Below are positions 11,576-21,242 of a stretch of DNA of 64,000 nt, piece by piece (position 1 is the first letter of the stretch; each line of letters begins with the position of its first letter). The DNA is from Vibrio maritimus (lineage in GTDB: Bacteria > Pseudomonadota > Gammaproteobacteria > Enterobacterales > Vibrionaceae). A model generated the notes under the pieces. That model had not been told where the DNA came from and did no database searches. It saw only the letters and a program-made list of their open reading frames with translations. The stretch is taken from contig BBMT01000017.1 of NCBI GenBank assembly GCA_000755425.1, positions 1 through 64,000 of the forward strand. Direction: 5' to 3'. Position numbers and translations under genes: made by a program.

Positions 11576-12952
11576 ATGAAAATCATCATTCTTGGAGCTG
11601 GTCAAGTTGGTGGCACCCTGGCGGAGAACCTGGTGGGGGAAAACAACGATATCACTATCGTAGACCGCGACAGCGACCGTTTAAGAGAGCTGCAAGATAA
11701 GTATGATTTGCGTGTCGTCAATGGCTACGCTTGTCACCCAGACGTGCTACGAGAAGCGGGCGCGCAAGATGCCGATATGTTGGTCGCCGTAACCAATATG
11801 GACGAAACCAACATGGCGGCTTGTCAGGTAGCATTTTCTCTATTCAACACTCCTAACCGTGTCGCACGTATTCGCTCCCGTGAATATTTGATTGAAAAAG
11901 AGAGCTTGTTTAACTCCGGTGCAATTCCAGTTGACCACCTGATTGCCCCTGAAGAGCTCGTCACCAGCTACATTGAGCGATTGATCCAATACCCTGGCGC
12001 GCTGCAAGTTGTCAGCTTTGCGGATGAACGAGTCAGTCTCGTCGCGGTAAAAGCCTACTACGGCGGACCGTTAGTAGGTAATGCCCTATCGACACTACGT
12101 GAGCACATGCCGCACATAGACACCCGCGTAGCGGCGATTTTCCGCCAGGGCCGCCCTATCCGTCCGCAAGGCACCACCATTATTGAAGCCGATGATGAAG
12201 TGTTCTTCGTTGCGGCAAGCAACCATATTCGCTCGGTAATGAGTGAGCTGCAGCGCCTAGAGAAACCTTATCGCCGTATCATGATTGTGGGTGGTGGTAA
12301 CATCGGTGCCAGTCTTGCCAAACGCCTAGAGCAGACCTATAGCGTTAAACTGATTGAGCGCAGCTATCAACGTGCAGAGAAGCTCTCTGAAGAGCTAGAA
12401 AACACTATTGTCTTCTGTGGTGATGCCGCAGACCAAGAGCTGCTTGCAGAAGAAAACATCGATCAAGTCGATGTGTTTATTGCACTCACCAACGAAGATG
12501 AAACCAACATCATGTCGGCGATGCTGGCGAAGAAAATGGGCGCAAAGAAGGTGATGGTGCTTATCCAGCGCGGCGCTTATGTCGACCTCGTCCAAGGCGG
12601 CACCATTGATGTGGCGATTTCTCCTCAGCAAGCAACGATTTCGGCTCTGCTTACTCACGTTCGTCGTGCAGATATCGTTAACGTATCTTCACTGCGTCGC
12701 GGCGCTGCCGAGGCCATCGAAGCAGTTGCGCATGGTGATGAAACCACATCCAAAGTGGTTGGCAAAGCCATTGGCGAAATCAAACTACCACCGGGTACCA
12801 CCATTGGCGCGATTGTGCGTGGTGAAGAAGTTTTGATTGCCCACGACCGAACCATTATCGAGCAAGATGACCACGTGGTGATGTTCTTGGTTGATAAGAA
12901 ATACGTGCCTGATGTTGAGGCATTATTCCAGCCGAGCGCGTTCTTCTTGTAA
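11576..12952 (+). CDS. trkA: Trk potassium transporter peripheral NAD-binding subunit
   Basis: TrkA is the cytoplasmic regulatory ring of the Trk K+ uptake system. The intact 458-residue protein has two tandem RCK-N/RCK-C units: the first nucleotide loop GAGQVGG is at residues 7-13 with the acidic VDRD end of strand 2, and the second is [10 protein letters not shown] near 238 with LIER. Nine bases separate it from trkH, so the two form an operon that supplies both membrane and gating subunits. Confidence 0.96.
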   Translation: MKIIILGAGQVGGTLAENLVGENNDITIVDRDSDRLRELQDKYDLRVVNGYACHPDVLREAGAQDADMLVAVTNMDETNMAACQVAFSLFNTPNRVARIRSREYLIEKESLFNSGAIPVDHLIAPEELVTSYIERLIQYPGALQVVSFADERVSLVAVKAYYGGPLVGNALSTLREHMPHIDTRVAAIFRQGRPIRPQGTTIIEADDEVFFVAASNHIRSVMSELQRLEKPYRRIMIVGGGNIGASLAKRLEQTYSVKLIERSYQRAEKLSEELENTIVFCGDAADQELLAEENIDQVDVFIALTNEDETNIMSAMLAKKMGAKKVMVLIQRGAYVDLVQGGTIDVAISPQQATISALLTHVRRADIVNVSSLRRGAAEAIEAVAHGDETTSKVVGKAIGEIKLPPGTTIGAIVRGEEVLIAHDRTIIEQDDHVVMFLVDKKYVPDVEALFQPSAFFL

Positions 12953-12961
12953 GGCAATTTT

Positions 12962-14406
12962 ATGGTTAACGCCCGTCCGGTCTCGTTCGTTATAGGGTTG
13001 GTGCTCTCTAAGCTCGCCCTATTTATGTACGTGCCGACTCTAGTCGCCTTCTTTACTGGTACTGATGGCTTTCTGGACTTTGGTCTTGCAGTCATCATTA
13101 CTCACGTAGCGGCTTTCCTTTGCCTATCTCTTGGCCGAACCAAACACTTTAAGCTGGGTGTTCGAGACATGTTCTTGATCACCAGCTTAGTGTGGACCAT
13201 TGCCAGTGCGTTTGCGGCGCTGCCTTTTGTATTCATCAACCATATCAGCTTTACCGATGCCTACTTTGAAACCATGTCAGGCATAACTACCACAGGCTCG
13301 ACCGTACTCAGTGGTCTCGACAACATGGCACCAAGTATCTTGCTGTGGCGTTCAATACTACAGTGGCTCGGCGGCATCGGCTTTATTGTGATGGCGGTAG
13401 CCGTCTTGCCAATGCTCAACGTCGGCGGGATGCGACTGTTCCAGACCGAGTCTTCTGATTGGTCTGATAAAAGCAGTCCGCGAGCGAAGACCGTCGCGAA
13501 AAATATCGTGGTGGTGTATTTAGTACTAACCGGACTGTGCTTACTCGGCTATCTTGCTACTGGCATGAACCTATTTGATGCCATTAACCATTCGTTTACC
13601 ACGTTATCCACTGGCGGCTACTCCACCTCTGATGGCTCTATGAACCACTTCTCAGAAGGGTCACATTGGGTTGGTACCGTATTTATGTTCTTAGGTGGTT
13701 TACCCTTCTTGTTGTTTGTGGCTGCACTGTCGAAACGCGACCCTAGAGTGTTGTTCAATGACGCTCAAGTGCGCGGCTTTGGTTACTTATTCTTGGTAGC
13801 CAGCACGGTAGTGGCTCTTTGGCTGTTTATCGAGGACGGTTATGCCTTAGATGATGCTTTCCGCGTCTCTATGTTCAACATCGTCTCAGTGGTGACGACG
13901 ACCGGATTTGGCTTAGAAGACTTCACCGCTTGGGGACCACTACCGTCAGTAGTCTTTGCATTCATGATGATGGTGGGTGCATGTTCAGGTTCAACCTCTG
14001 GCGGCATTAAAATCTTCCGCTTTCAGATTGCAGTGACGTTGCTGCACAAACAAATGATGAAGCTTATTCACCCTTCTGGCGTATTTGTCCAGCGTTACAA
14101 CCAGCGGCCAGTAAATGATGACATCGTGCGCTCAGTTGTGGCATTTGGTTTAATGTTCTTTGTCACTATTATCGCTCTTGCTGGGGCACTCAGCGCGATG
14201 GGGTTAGACCCGACCACCAGCATCTCTGGGGCGATTACCGCCGTTGCTAATGTAGGACCTGGGATGGCTCAATCATTGGTCCAACAGGAAACTTTGCTCC
14301 GCTGCCCGATGCGGCAAAATGGTTACTGAGTTTAGGTATGCTAATGGGACGCTTGGAAATCCTCACGCTGATCGTACTGTTCTTCCCTGCATTCTGGCGC
14401 CGCTGA
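12962..14406 (+). CDS. trkH: Trk potassium uptake membrane subunit (one frame break)
   Basis: TrkH/TrkG is the K+-translocating membrane protein with four M1-P-M2 repeats. Pore-loop sequences are visible, e.g. ETMSGITTTGST, TLSTGGYST, VTTTGFGLEDF and ANVGPGMAQ. The frame breaks at the AA of 14271-14272, where AAA is expected (MAQIIGPTGNFAPLPDAAKW). One added A gives a 481-residue protein ending LFFPAFWRR at 14404-14406. The break falls in the fourth pore-loop region. It partners the adjacent TrkA. Confidence 0.94.
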
Positions 14407-14424
14407 TTCGCGGCGTTACCTCAG

Positions 14425-15074
14425 TTACACAGGTGTCACGTACCAATATACGGCAAAAAAGTGACACGCAGCCCCCCCTAACACAAACAGATGCCAGATG
14501 GCGTGGTTAAAAGGTATGCGTTTGTTGGCGTAGAACACCACTCCCAGTGTATAAATTGCGCCACCAGCAGCGAGTAAGATAAGGCCGGAAGGATCAAGGT
14601 GTTTGGCAAGCTGGTAAATCACGATCAGCGATAACCACCCCATCACCAGATAAGTAATCAATGATGCGCGTTTGAAGCGATAGACAAAAAACAGCTTCAT
14701 GATGATACCAATCACTGCAAGAGCCAGATGACCGCCATGAGTCCAATAGCAAGGGGCGTACGTAAACTCACCAGCATAAATGGGGTATAGCTACCCGCGA
14801 TCAGTAAGAAAATAGCGCAGTGATCAAAGGTCTTAAGCCAACGCTTACTGCTCGGGTGTGGAATAGAGTGATAAAGAGTCGAGGCTAGAAACAAGGTAAT
14901 CATGCTGCCGCCATACAAACTCATGCTGGTAATTGTCATTACATCAGCACCAGCGGCCAGTGAGCGCTGCAACAACAATACCAAGCCTACGATCGACAGC
15001 AGAATGCCAATGCCATGGGTAACACTATTCGCCCACTCTTCACGTGCGCTGTAATGGGAAGTGATCGTCGACAT
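14425..15074 (-). CDS. trhA: PAQR/hemolysin III-type membrane protein TrhA (one frame break)
   Basis: The corrected 216-residue protein has about seven hydrophobic segments and family motifs: N-terminal [12 protein letters not shown], then [24 protein letters not shown] and, near the C-terminus, [16 protein letters not shown]. The conserved His/Ser/Asp residues suggest a metal-dependent membrane hydrolase fold; the name refers to membrane energetics homeostasis. Frames join near 14720, where one missing base gives [13 protein letters not shown]. It is convergent with trkH. Confidence 0.85.
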
Positions 15075-15144
15075 ACCCGCATACTCTCATTTTGGTGACA
15101 AAATCAGAGTATGCCATATTCAGCGAACGTGTGTTAGCTCAAAG

Positions 15145-15944
15145 TTAGGTAGTTTGCTCTAAGTAGTCTAGAACCTGTTTGCCCGCTTCCTCACCAGAAA
15201 GAGAACTTGGTAAAGTGAGCTCGCGTTTAAGCTGGCCAAGACCAATCAAGCTAGACAGCATACCCTTGACTCCTTCTTTATTGCGGTCGATCTCGAACCA
15301 CAACTTGAGTTCATCCTCACTTCGATACGCAATGATCTCCAGCTCTCGCCAGCGGCCGTGATAGGTCCAGTTGTCGGAACAAACTCAAACTCTTGGACAA
15401 AGGGCATGGCAAAGCCTTTCGCAGCTTCGCATTCCACTTGGCGTATACGCAATCCTTGATCTTCAAGCGCGACAAAAATGCCATCAATGAGAGGATCAGG
15501 GCGAACGGTCAGCATATCTTTGTCTTTCGGATCCGCTGCCATAGCAATATCAAGACCAGTCTCTAGCCACACACGCGAATCACCAATTGTCACCGGAGTA
15601 TTCCATGGCACATCCAGTTCAACGTCAAAGTCGCGAGTTTCACCAGGCTCTATGGTAAACGCATACGGCAACGACCAAGATTGCAGTTCATAGGTTTTGG
15701 AAACTTTCTTTTTTGGCGCGCCAGGATGGTTACTGTTGTCGTTTTGGTTTTGCGCCACCTCATCGATGTAACGGCAGCAGAGCTTAAGCTTGATGTTGTC
15801 TACCGTTTGCGCGGTTTTGCCACCATAAACATGAATGGTCACTTTTGCGGTTTCGCCAGGATGCAGAAACTCTTGATGCAGAACAGAGTCAACTTTGGCT
15901 GCCCCTATTCCAAAACTTGCTAAGGTTTTTTTGAAAAAAGACAT
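15145..15944 (-). CDS. Spo0M-like protein (one frame break)
   Basis: The N-terminus FFKKTLASFGIGAAKVDSVL, the HPGETAKVTIHVYGGKTAQ strand and the LEPGET-like IEPGETRDFDVELDVPWNTP are typical of the Spo0M family, which has an arrestin-like double beta-sandwich and is present in many non-sporulating bacteria. Its function outside Bacillus is unknown. The frame breaks near 15361, where one C is missing (TTGPYHGRWRELEI); the corrected protein is about 266 residues and ends LDYLEQTT at 15145. It is divergent from the small orphan gene at 16.2 kb. Confidence 0.8.
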
Positions 15945-16099
15945 TCTTAGTTCCCTTTATAACCAAAGACACAGCTAGTGTTGTATCGTAAATCGCGAGA
16001 GAAAACAAACGTTACGCACACAGAGTTAGTGAAGAAAAAATAACCACTTTTTTTATGAGATCTATCGAATATCCAGACGCTTACTGCTATTCTATGCGT

Positions 16100-16115
16100 G
16101 GTGTGCATGCACACC
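16100..16115. promoter_or_regulatory. Perfect 16-bp palindrome, candidate operator
   Basis: GGTGTGCATGCACACC is its own reverse complement over all 16 bases. It lies 105 bases upstream of the preferred start of an unknown small gene and 156 bases from the Spo0M-like gene start on the other side. This looks like a dimeric regulator site; I do not recognise the binding factor. Confidence 0.5.
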
Positions 16116-16204
16116 GTTATTCCTGATTACTTATTTGGAGTGGCATCAGTCAAAAAAGAGTGACATTGGGAGTCTATTCAGTGTTTCTCATAGGTGATCA
16201 GGCC

Positions 16205-16423
16205 ATGTATTTGGCAACGGAATTGCCTGACTTGTTAGGTTACAACAATATGCGCCCAACACCCGTCAGGTTTTCGTACTCGGCTAACCGTAGTGCGTTA
16301 ATGCGTCGTCGCAGTGGCTTTGTCGCTGCACCTGTCGCGAAAAAAGTCGCTCCTTCAATGACCCTAGTTGAGCAAGGTGTCCGAATGACATCAACGCCAG
16401 CTAGCGTTGTTAAGGCAGCTTAA
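16205..16423 (+). CDS. Small protein of unknown function
   Basis: I do not recognise this protein. From ATG 16205, preceded seven bases earlier by AGGTGA, it is 72 residues: an N-terminal MYLATELPDLLGYNN, a basic stretch around RSALMRRRSGF, then a Val/Ala-rich tail ending PASVVKAA. A longer in-frame GTG start at 16160 would add 15 residues, with a weaker ribosome site. It has no clear membrane segment or signal peptide. Its own terminator follows at once and a palindromic candidate operator precedes it, so it looks like a one-gene transcription unit. A regulatory RNA at this site is an alternative. Confidence 0.55.
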   Translation: MYLATELPDLLGYNNMRPTPVRFSYSANRSALMRRRSGFVAAPVAKKVAPSMTLVEQGVRMTSTPASVVKAA

Positions 16424-16424
16424 T

Positions 16425-16453
16425 AAAAAGCGCAGTCTATCTGCGCTTTTTTT
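16425..16453 (+). terminator. Terminator of the small orphan gene
   Basis: AAAAGCGCAG and CTGCGCTTTTTTT form a strong stem with a short loop (TCTAT) and a T-run starting two bases after the stop codon. Confidence 0.9.
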
Positions 16454-16538
16454 GCCTTCCATTTCACCACATATTGGTATTCTCAATGATCTTTGATACT
16501 TTTACTCAAAAATACCTATAAATTTTGTGGAGAAAGTT

Positions 16539-16805
16539 ATGAAGTGTCACCGCGTCAACGAACTGATCGAGCTCATTCACCCAGAATGGCAAAAAGATTC
16601 CGATCTCAATCTGCTTGAGTTCTTGGTTAAGCTTGCCAACGAAGCAGGCTACGAAGGCAAACTCGAAGATCTCACTGATGATGTGCTTATCTACCATCTC
16701 AAGATGCGTAACAGCAAAAAAGACGAGATGATTCCAGGTCTCGCCAAAGACCAAGAAGATGATTTCAAGACCGCAATTCTTAAGGCTCGCGGCGTTATTA
16801 AATAG
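16539..16805 (+). CDS. yihD: YihD family protein (DUF1040)
   Basis: The 88-residue protein matches E. coli YihD closely ([50 protein letters not shown]). Its function is unknown. I start at ATG 16539 behind GGAGAAAG rather than at 16527. In E. coli yihD directly precedes srkA-dsbA; here about 3.4 kb with a LysR gene, a small secreted protein and ccoG separates them. Confidence 0.88.
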   Translation: MKCHRVNELIELIHPEWQKDSDLNLLEFLVKLANEAGYEGKLEDLTDDVLIYHLKMRNSKKDEMIPGLAKDQEDDFKTAILKARGVIK

Positions 16806-17177
16806 CTACTAATAGCCGAGGCTGCAAACACGCAGCCTCACTTCGATTACTCGCTATCCTCCGAACTCCGTCGACCAAACTTCATGCCAAGACGTAGTGA
16901 CCACTACCAACACCTACTCGTAATGAACGCTCTTTCGCGATGGAAACATTCCTATAAATTTGGTTCTACGATTAAAAGATGTTTCATTTTTTTAAGACTT
17001 CTTGTCTCAAAAATCAATTAAACCTTTAATATCAATGCATTAACCAAGATGTAGAGTTAAAAAAATCCAACTATCAAAATAAATGTAACGCAATGCGAAT
17101 ACGATTTTGTGTTACTCAGTGGCTTATGTCAGCATTTTATTTATCACGTTAGCGACTGTTCACAACACGATAAAATC
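16806..17177. other. Gene-free 372-base interval between yihD and a LysR gene
   Basis: GAGGCTGC (16818-16825) and GCAGCCTC (16832-16839) make an 8-bp hairpin with loop AAACAC just after yihD but with no T-run. The rest, especially 16970-17100, is AT-rich and probably holds the LysR promoter. I see no RNA gene or further reading frame. Confidence 0.5.
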
Positions 17178-18067
17178 ATGAATAACCTCAAGAAAACATT
17201 GCCATTAAACACCCTACAGATACTTGATGTGATTGATAAAAAAGGTAGTTTTCAAGCCGCATCTCAATATTTTAACCGTTCCATTTCATCATTAAGCTAT
17301 CAAGTTCAAAAACTGGAAGACGAGTTAGATCTCTTGCTCTTAGACCGCTCAGGTCATCGAGCAAAATTCACAGAAATCGGCAAGATACTACTGGAAAATG
17401 GCGCCCACTATTAGACTCAAGCGACAGCTTAATTAAGCTGATGAAGCAAACATCTCAGGGCTGGGAACTTTCTTTCTCGATAGGATACGATGCGATAGTC
17501 AATGTAGACGTCGTCTTTGAGCTAACACATAAGCTTTCTCAGCACTCTACGAGTGTGTTGAGATTAAAGGAAGAAGTCTTAGCGGGGGGCTGGGAGTCAT
17601 TGGAAAGCGGTGAAATTGACATCTTGTTCTCTACACTACCTGAAAGGCCACTTCCACAGCATATTCAAACCATGCATATATACTCCGATACCATGGTTTG
17701 GGCTGCAAACCCTGACTACGCAAATAGGCTAAATCTCAACAACAATAGAAAGTGGACAGATGCTACGCTTGTCGTCATACCGGATACAGCAAAAACCTAT
17801 GCGAAGGAATCAAGAAACCTAGACGCCCACCAATCAAAGCGGTTCTATGCTGCGAATATCAACAATAAAAAACAAGCTATTGTTGCCTCTATCGGGATTG
17901 GCACGCTACCCAAGTGCATGATCGAGCAAGAAGACCTCGTTAACTTAGGCACAAGTAAGTCAGTAGACATTTATGCCGCTTGGTCGCGGAGCAATATGGG
18001 AAAAACGAAAGCCCTCGCACTTCAAGCATTAAGAAATCTGGCCAACAAAGATTTGTTCTCCACTTGA
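17178..18067 (+). CDS. LysR-family transcriptional regulator (one frame break)
   Basis: The N-terminal winged helix-turn-helix is typical (LNTLQILDVIDKKGSFQAASQYFNRSISSLSYQVQKLE-ELDLLLLDR). The C-terminal ligand domain has divergent sequence. Frames join near 17402, where GG should be GGG (LLENGRPLLDSSDS); corrected length is 296 residues. The start is ATG 17178. The sequence resembles the PunR/YdhB branch (QTSQGWELSFSIGYDAIVNVD versus TAQGWQSSLKLTLDNIVKVD in punR here). No divergent target gene is present; the convergent secreted protein is the nearest neighbour. Its inducer and targets are unknown. Confidence 0.83.
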
Positions 18068-18087
18068 TTGGCCAGAAAACAGAGAGC

Positions 18088-18390
18088 TTAACGATGACTT
18101 TTTACAAAGCGCTTTATTGTTTTTCTCTCACCGGACGGAGTTTCAATATTGAATGTCATAAACTTGTTCGAAGCCCCTGTTCTAAACACTGCTTGGCCTT
18201 GCTTATTGGTCAGTATATCGTGGCCATAGCCAATATTGTGGCCTGTTACTTTGGCGTTCTCGATACGGCGCCCATCTTCCAAAACCGTAAGTCTTACCAT
18301 CCCGTTACTGTTTTCAAAGCCAACCTCAACATCAGCAGAAGCCTTAAATGACATTAAAATAATAGACAGAATTAGCATTGATTTTTTCAT
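18088..18390 (-). CDS. Small exported protein of unknown function
   Basis: The 100-residue protein has a clear Sec signal peptide (KKSMLILSIILMSFKASA, cleavage before DVEVGF). The mature part of about 80 residues looks like a small beta-sandwich with the pattern VRLTVLEDGRRIENAKV...LTNKQGQAVFRT, resembling carboxypeptidase-regulatory or transthyretin-like folds. The start ATG 18390 is preceded by AAAGGAGAG. It is convergent with the LysR gene, 20 bases apart. I cannot assign a function; a periplasmic accessory or stress protein is a guess only. Confidence 0.65.
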   Translation of the reverse strand: MKKSMLILSIILMSFKASADVEVGFENSNGMVRLTVLEDGRRIENAKVTGHNIGYGHDILTNKQGQAVFRTGASNKFMTFNIETPSGERKTIKRFVKSHR

Positions 18391-18728
18391 GAGTTACTCT
18401 CCTTTAATAAACTGAGACCTACTATATTTGCCTCAATAAAACATTGATATTTCAATAATTAAGAAGAGTTGTTCTATATCTTAGCTCTCTCTCCTCTTCC
18501 TTAGCAGTTGCGTATGCTTATTCAAAACAACAAAGAATATTTTTCGTTAAAGGTTGATGGCGATAAAGAAATGAAATTGTTATCAAGGTTATAATCCTTG
18601 GGTTTTCATACTGCGTACTGAATAGCACTGCCGAACAATGTGGCATGGCACCGTACACAGTTACTGCAATGTCGGAAAAGATAGAGTGTGTACGAAACAC
18701 ACCGTCAGCCCAAGAAGGACACTCAACA
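18391..18728. other. Intergenic region between the small exported protein and ccoG
   Basis: This 338-base AT-rich stretch separates divergent genes and must carry both promoters. TTGATGGCGATAAA at 18554-18567 matches the FNR/Anr box TTGAT-N4-ATCAA at 9 of 10 defined bases. I see no other gene or RNA structure. Confidence 0.5.
18554..18567 (+). promoter_or_regulatory. Candidate FNR box upstream of ccoG
   Basis: TTGAT-GGCG-ATAAA differs from the FNR consensus TTGAT-N4-ATCAA at one position. It lies about 160 bases before the ccoG start. cco-related genes are often oxygen-regulated, which makes the match plausible but unproven. Confidence 0.35.
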
Positions 18729-20147
18729 ATGAGTCAGGACAAAATCGACGTAAAGGATGTAACACCTAAAACGTTCAACCCCAAAACCCACAAAGGCAAC
18801 GGCGACAGATTCAATCCAAGCAATCGAATCTATGTTCGAGAGAGTAAAGGCACCTTTCAGAAATTAAGACGCTATGGCGGCTGGTTCCTACTGGTATTGT
18901 TTGCCCTAGTACCATGGATACCTTATGGCGAGAGACAAGCGGTGCTGCTCGATATCGGTAATCAGCAGTTTAACTTTTTTGGTACCACCCTTTATCCGCA
19001 AGATCTCACCCTACTCGCGCTGCTATTTATGGTCGCCGCGTTTGGTCTATTCTTTATCACCACTTTCTTAGGTCGCGTATGGTGTGGCTACTTGTGCCCA
19101 CAAACCGTTTGGACCTTTATGTACATCTGGTTTGAAGAAAAACTCGAAGGCAGTGCCAACAAACGCCGCAAGCAAGACAGCGGCAAGCTCACCGGTAACC
19201 TCATCGCACGCAAAGGCCTCAAGCACGTTGCTTGGATAGCGATTGCCCTTGCCACCGGATTTACCTTTACCGGCTACTTTGTACCTATTGGTCCACTAGT
19301 CAGCGACTTTTTCACCTTCAACGCCAGTTTTTGGCCGGTATTTTGGGTCGTGTTCTTCGCAGCTTGTACTTACGCCAATGCCGGTTGGATGCGCTCAATT
19401 ATGTGTATCCACATGTGTCCGTATGCCCGCTTCCAGTCGGCAATGTTCGACAAAGACACTTTCATTGTCGGTTACGATACTAAGCGCGGAGAAAAGCGTG
19501 GCCCTCGCTCCCGCAAAGCCGATCCGAAGCAGCTTGGCTTAGGCGACTGTATCGACTGTGATCTCTGCGTGCAGGTTTGTCCAACGGGTATCGATATTCG
19601 CGATGGTCTGCAATACGAATGCATCAACTGCGGCGCCTGTATCGATGCGTGTGACAAAACCATGGATCGCATGGGCTACGACAAAGGGCTGATCAGCTAC
19701 ACCACCGAGCACCGTTTATCGGGCAAACACACCAAAGTAATGCGACCAAAATTACTCGGCTATGGCGCAGTGTTACTGGTCATGATTGCGCTGTTCTTTG
19801 TTCAAGTGTCTGCAGTCGATCCTGCTGGTCTGAGTGTACTGCGTGATCGCAACCAGCTGTTTAGAGTGAACAGCGATGGCTTAGTTGAAAACACCTACAC
19901 CCTAAAAGTCATCAATAAGACTCAGCAAGAGCAGCAGTACACGTTAAGTGTTTCTGGTCTAGATGATGCAACTTGGTATGGCAGACAAACCATTACCGTT
20001 GAACCAGGTGAAGTGTATAACTTGCCAATGAGCCTTGGCGCCGATCCGGATGCGCTAAGTTCACCTGTCTCAACAATTCAGTTTATACTGAGTGACAGCA
20101 ACGACTTCTCCGTACAAGTGGAAAGTCGATTTATCAAAAAGCTCTAG
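18729..20147 (+). CDS. ccoG: Cytochrome c oxidase accessory protein CcoG (RdxA/FixG)
   Basis: CcoG is a membrane-bound two-[4Fe-4S] protein that helps copper delivery or assembly of cbb3-type oxidase. From ATG 18729 (behind GAAGGAC) it has 472 residues. Several membrane segments are visible, with WCGYLCPQTVW between them, then two ferredoxin motifs (CIDCDLCVQVCPTGID and CINCGACIDACDKT) and a C-terminal Ig-like periplasmic domain with PGE--NLP. In many bacteria it is next to ccoNOPQ or ccoIS; here it stands alone before srkA-dsbA. Confidence 0.94.
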   Translation: MSQDKIDVKDVTPKTFNPKTHKGNGDRFNPSNRIYVRESKGTFQKLRRYGGWFLLVLFALVPWIPYGERQAVLLDIGNQQFNFFGTTLYPQDLTLLALLFMVAAFGLFFITTFLGRVWCGYLCPQTVWTFMYIWFEEKLEGSANKRRKQDSGKLTGNLIARKGLKHVAWIAIALATGFTFTGYFVPIGPLVSDFFTFNASFWPVFWVVFFAACTYANAGWMRSIMCIHMCPYARFQSAMFDKDTFIVGYDTKRGEKRGPRSRKADPKQLGLGDCIDCDLCVQVCPTGIDIRDGLQYECINCGACIDACDKTMDRMGYDKGLISYTTEHRLSGKHTKVMRPKLLGYGAVLLVMIALFFVQVSAVDPAGLSVLRDRNQLFRVNSDGLVENTYTLKVINKTQQEQQYTLSVSGLDDATWYGRQTITVEPGEVYNLPMSLGADPDALSSPVSTIQFILSDSNDFSVQVESRFIKKL

Positions 20148-20172
20148 CTCTCTAGCAGCAACCAATAATAGG

Positions 20173-20197
20173 AAAGGGCTCGGCAACGAGCCCTTTT
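20173..20197 (+). terminator. Terminator after ccoG, just ahead of srkA
   Basis: AAAGGGCTCG and CGAGCCCTTTT form a 10-bp stem with loop GCAA and a short T-run. It ends only ten bases before the srkA start codon. Confidence 0.8.
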
Positions 20198-20206
20198 ATC
20201 ATCACG

Positions 20207-21189
20207 ATGACAGATACTGCGTTTAACTTTGACGCCCTCACTCCCGATTTCATGTGGTACGCCCTTGAAAGCATTGGTGTTAGAGCCGAATCCGGCTTAC
20301 TTCCTCTCAACAGCTATGAAAACCGTGTGTATCAGTTCACTGATGAAGAACGTAAACGCTACGTGGTTAAGTTCTATCGCCCTCAGCGTTGGAGCCAAGC
20401 ACAAATCCAAGAAGAGCACGATTTTGCTCATGAACTGCTAGAACACGAAGTCCCCGTTTCTGCACCATTAATCATCAATGGTCAGAGTATTCATGAATAC
20501 CAAGGGTATCTGTTTACCCTGTTTGCTAGCGAAGGCGGCAGACAGTTTGAGGTGGATAATCTTGAGCAAATTGAGTGGGTAGGACGCTTCCTAGGTCGCA
20601 TCCACAAAGTCGGTGCCAGTAAGCCTTTTGAGCATCGCCCATCGATAGGGCTGGAAGAATACCTGTACCAGCCACGTAAGTTACTGCAAAACTCCAGCTT
20701 TATTCCCGCACACCTAGAAAACGCCTTCTTTAGCGACTTGGATATGCTGATAGGTCAAATTGAAACCCACTGGCAACCCGCAGAGATGATCAGACTGCAC
20801 GGCGACTGCCACCCGGGCAATATTTTATGGCGTGATGGCCACTGTTTGTCGACCTCGACGATGCGCGCAATGGTCCTGCGATTCAAGACCTATGGATGCT
20901 GCTCAATGGCGACCGTCAAGACAAGCTGATGCAGCTCGACGTACTCTTGGAGGGGTATCAAGAATTCAGTGACTTACCGAGCAGTCAATTGAAACTTATT
21001 GAACCATTACGCGGTCTACGTATGGTGCACTACATGGCATGGCTAGCTAAGCGCTGGCATGATCCTGCTTTCCCGCTAGCGTTTCCTTGGTTTAATGATG
21101 CGAAATACTGGGAAGGTCAGGTACTTGGTTTTAAAGAGCAAATTGCCGCTCTCAACGAAAAGCCACTTTCATTGCAGCCGCAGTGGTGA
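20207..21189 (+). CDS. srkA: Stress response kinase A (one frame break)
   Basis: SrkA (YihE) is an aminoglycoside-phosphotransferase-fold Ser/Thr kinase linked in E. coli to the Cpx response and protection from stress-induced death. Conserved features are PLNSYENRVYQF, VVKFYRPQRWS, LHGDCHPGNILWRDG (catalytic loop) and FVDLDDARNGP (metal site). The frame breaks near 20846, inside this last motif, where TTT should be TTTT. The corrected protein has 327 residues. It directly precedes dsbA, as in E. coli. No ribosome site is visible before ATG 20207 because the ccoG terminator occupies that position. Confidence 0.93.
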
Positions 21190-21242
21190 CAAACTAGTCG
21201 AAATCCATCAATAGGATTTGAGTTTTACACATGGAGAAAATA

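Noticed and set aside
12872-12884. GACCACGTGGTG in trkA as a parS site
   Set aside because: Only the CACGTG core fits; the flanks do not match the parS arms and the sequence is explained by coding.
14319-14510. Small separate frame beginning MVTEFRYANG after trkH
   Set aside because: It is the out-of-frame tail of trkH after the one-base loss at 14271, then reads into the opposite-strand gene.
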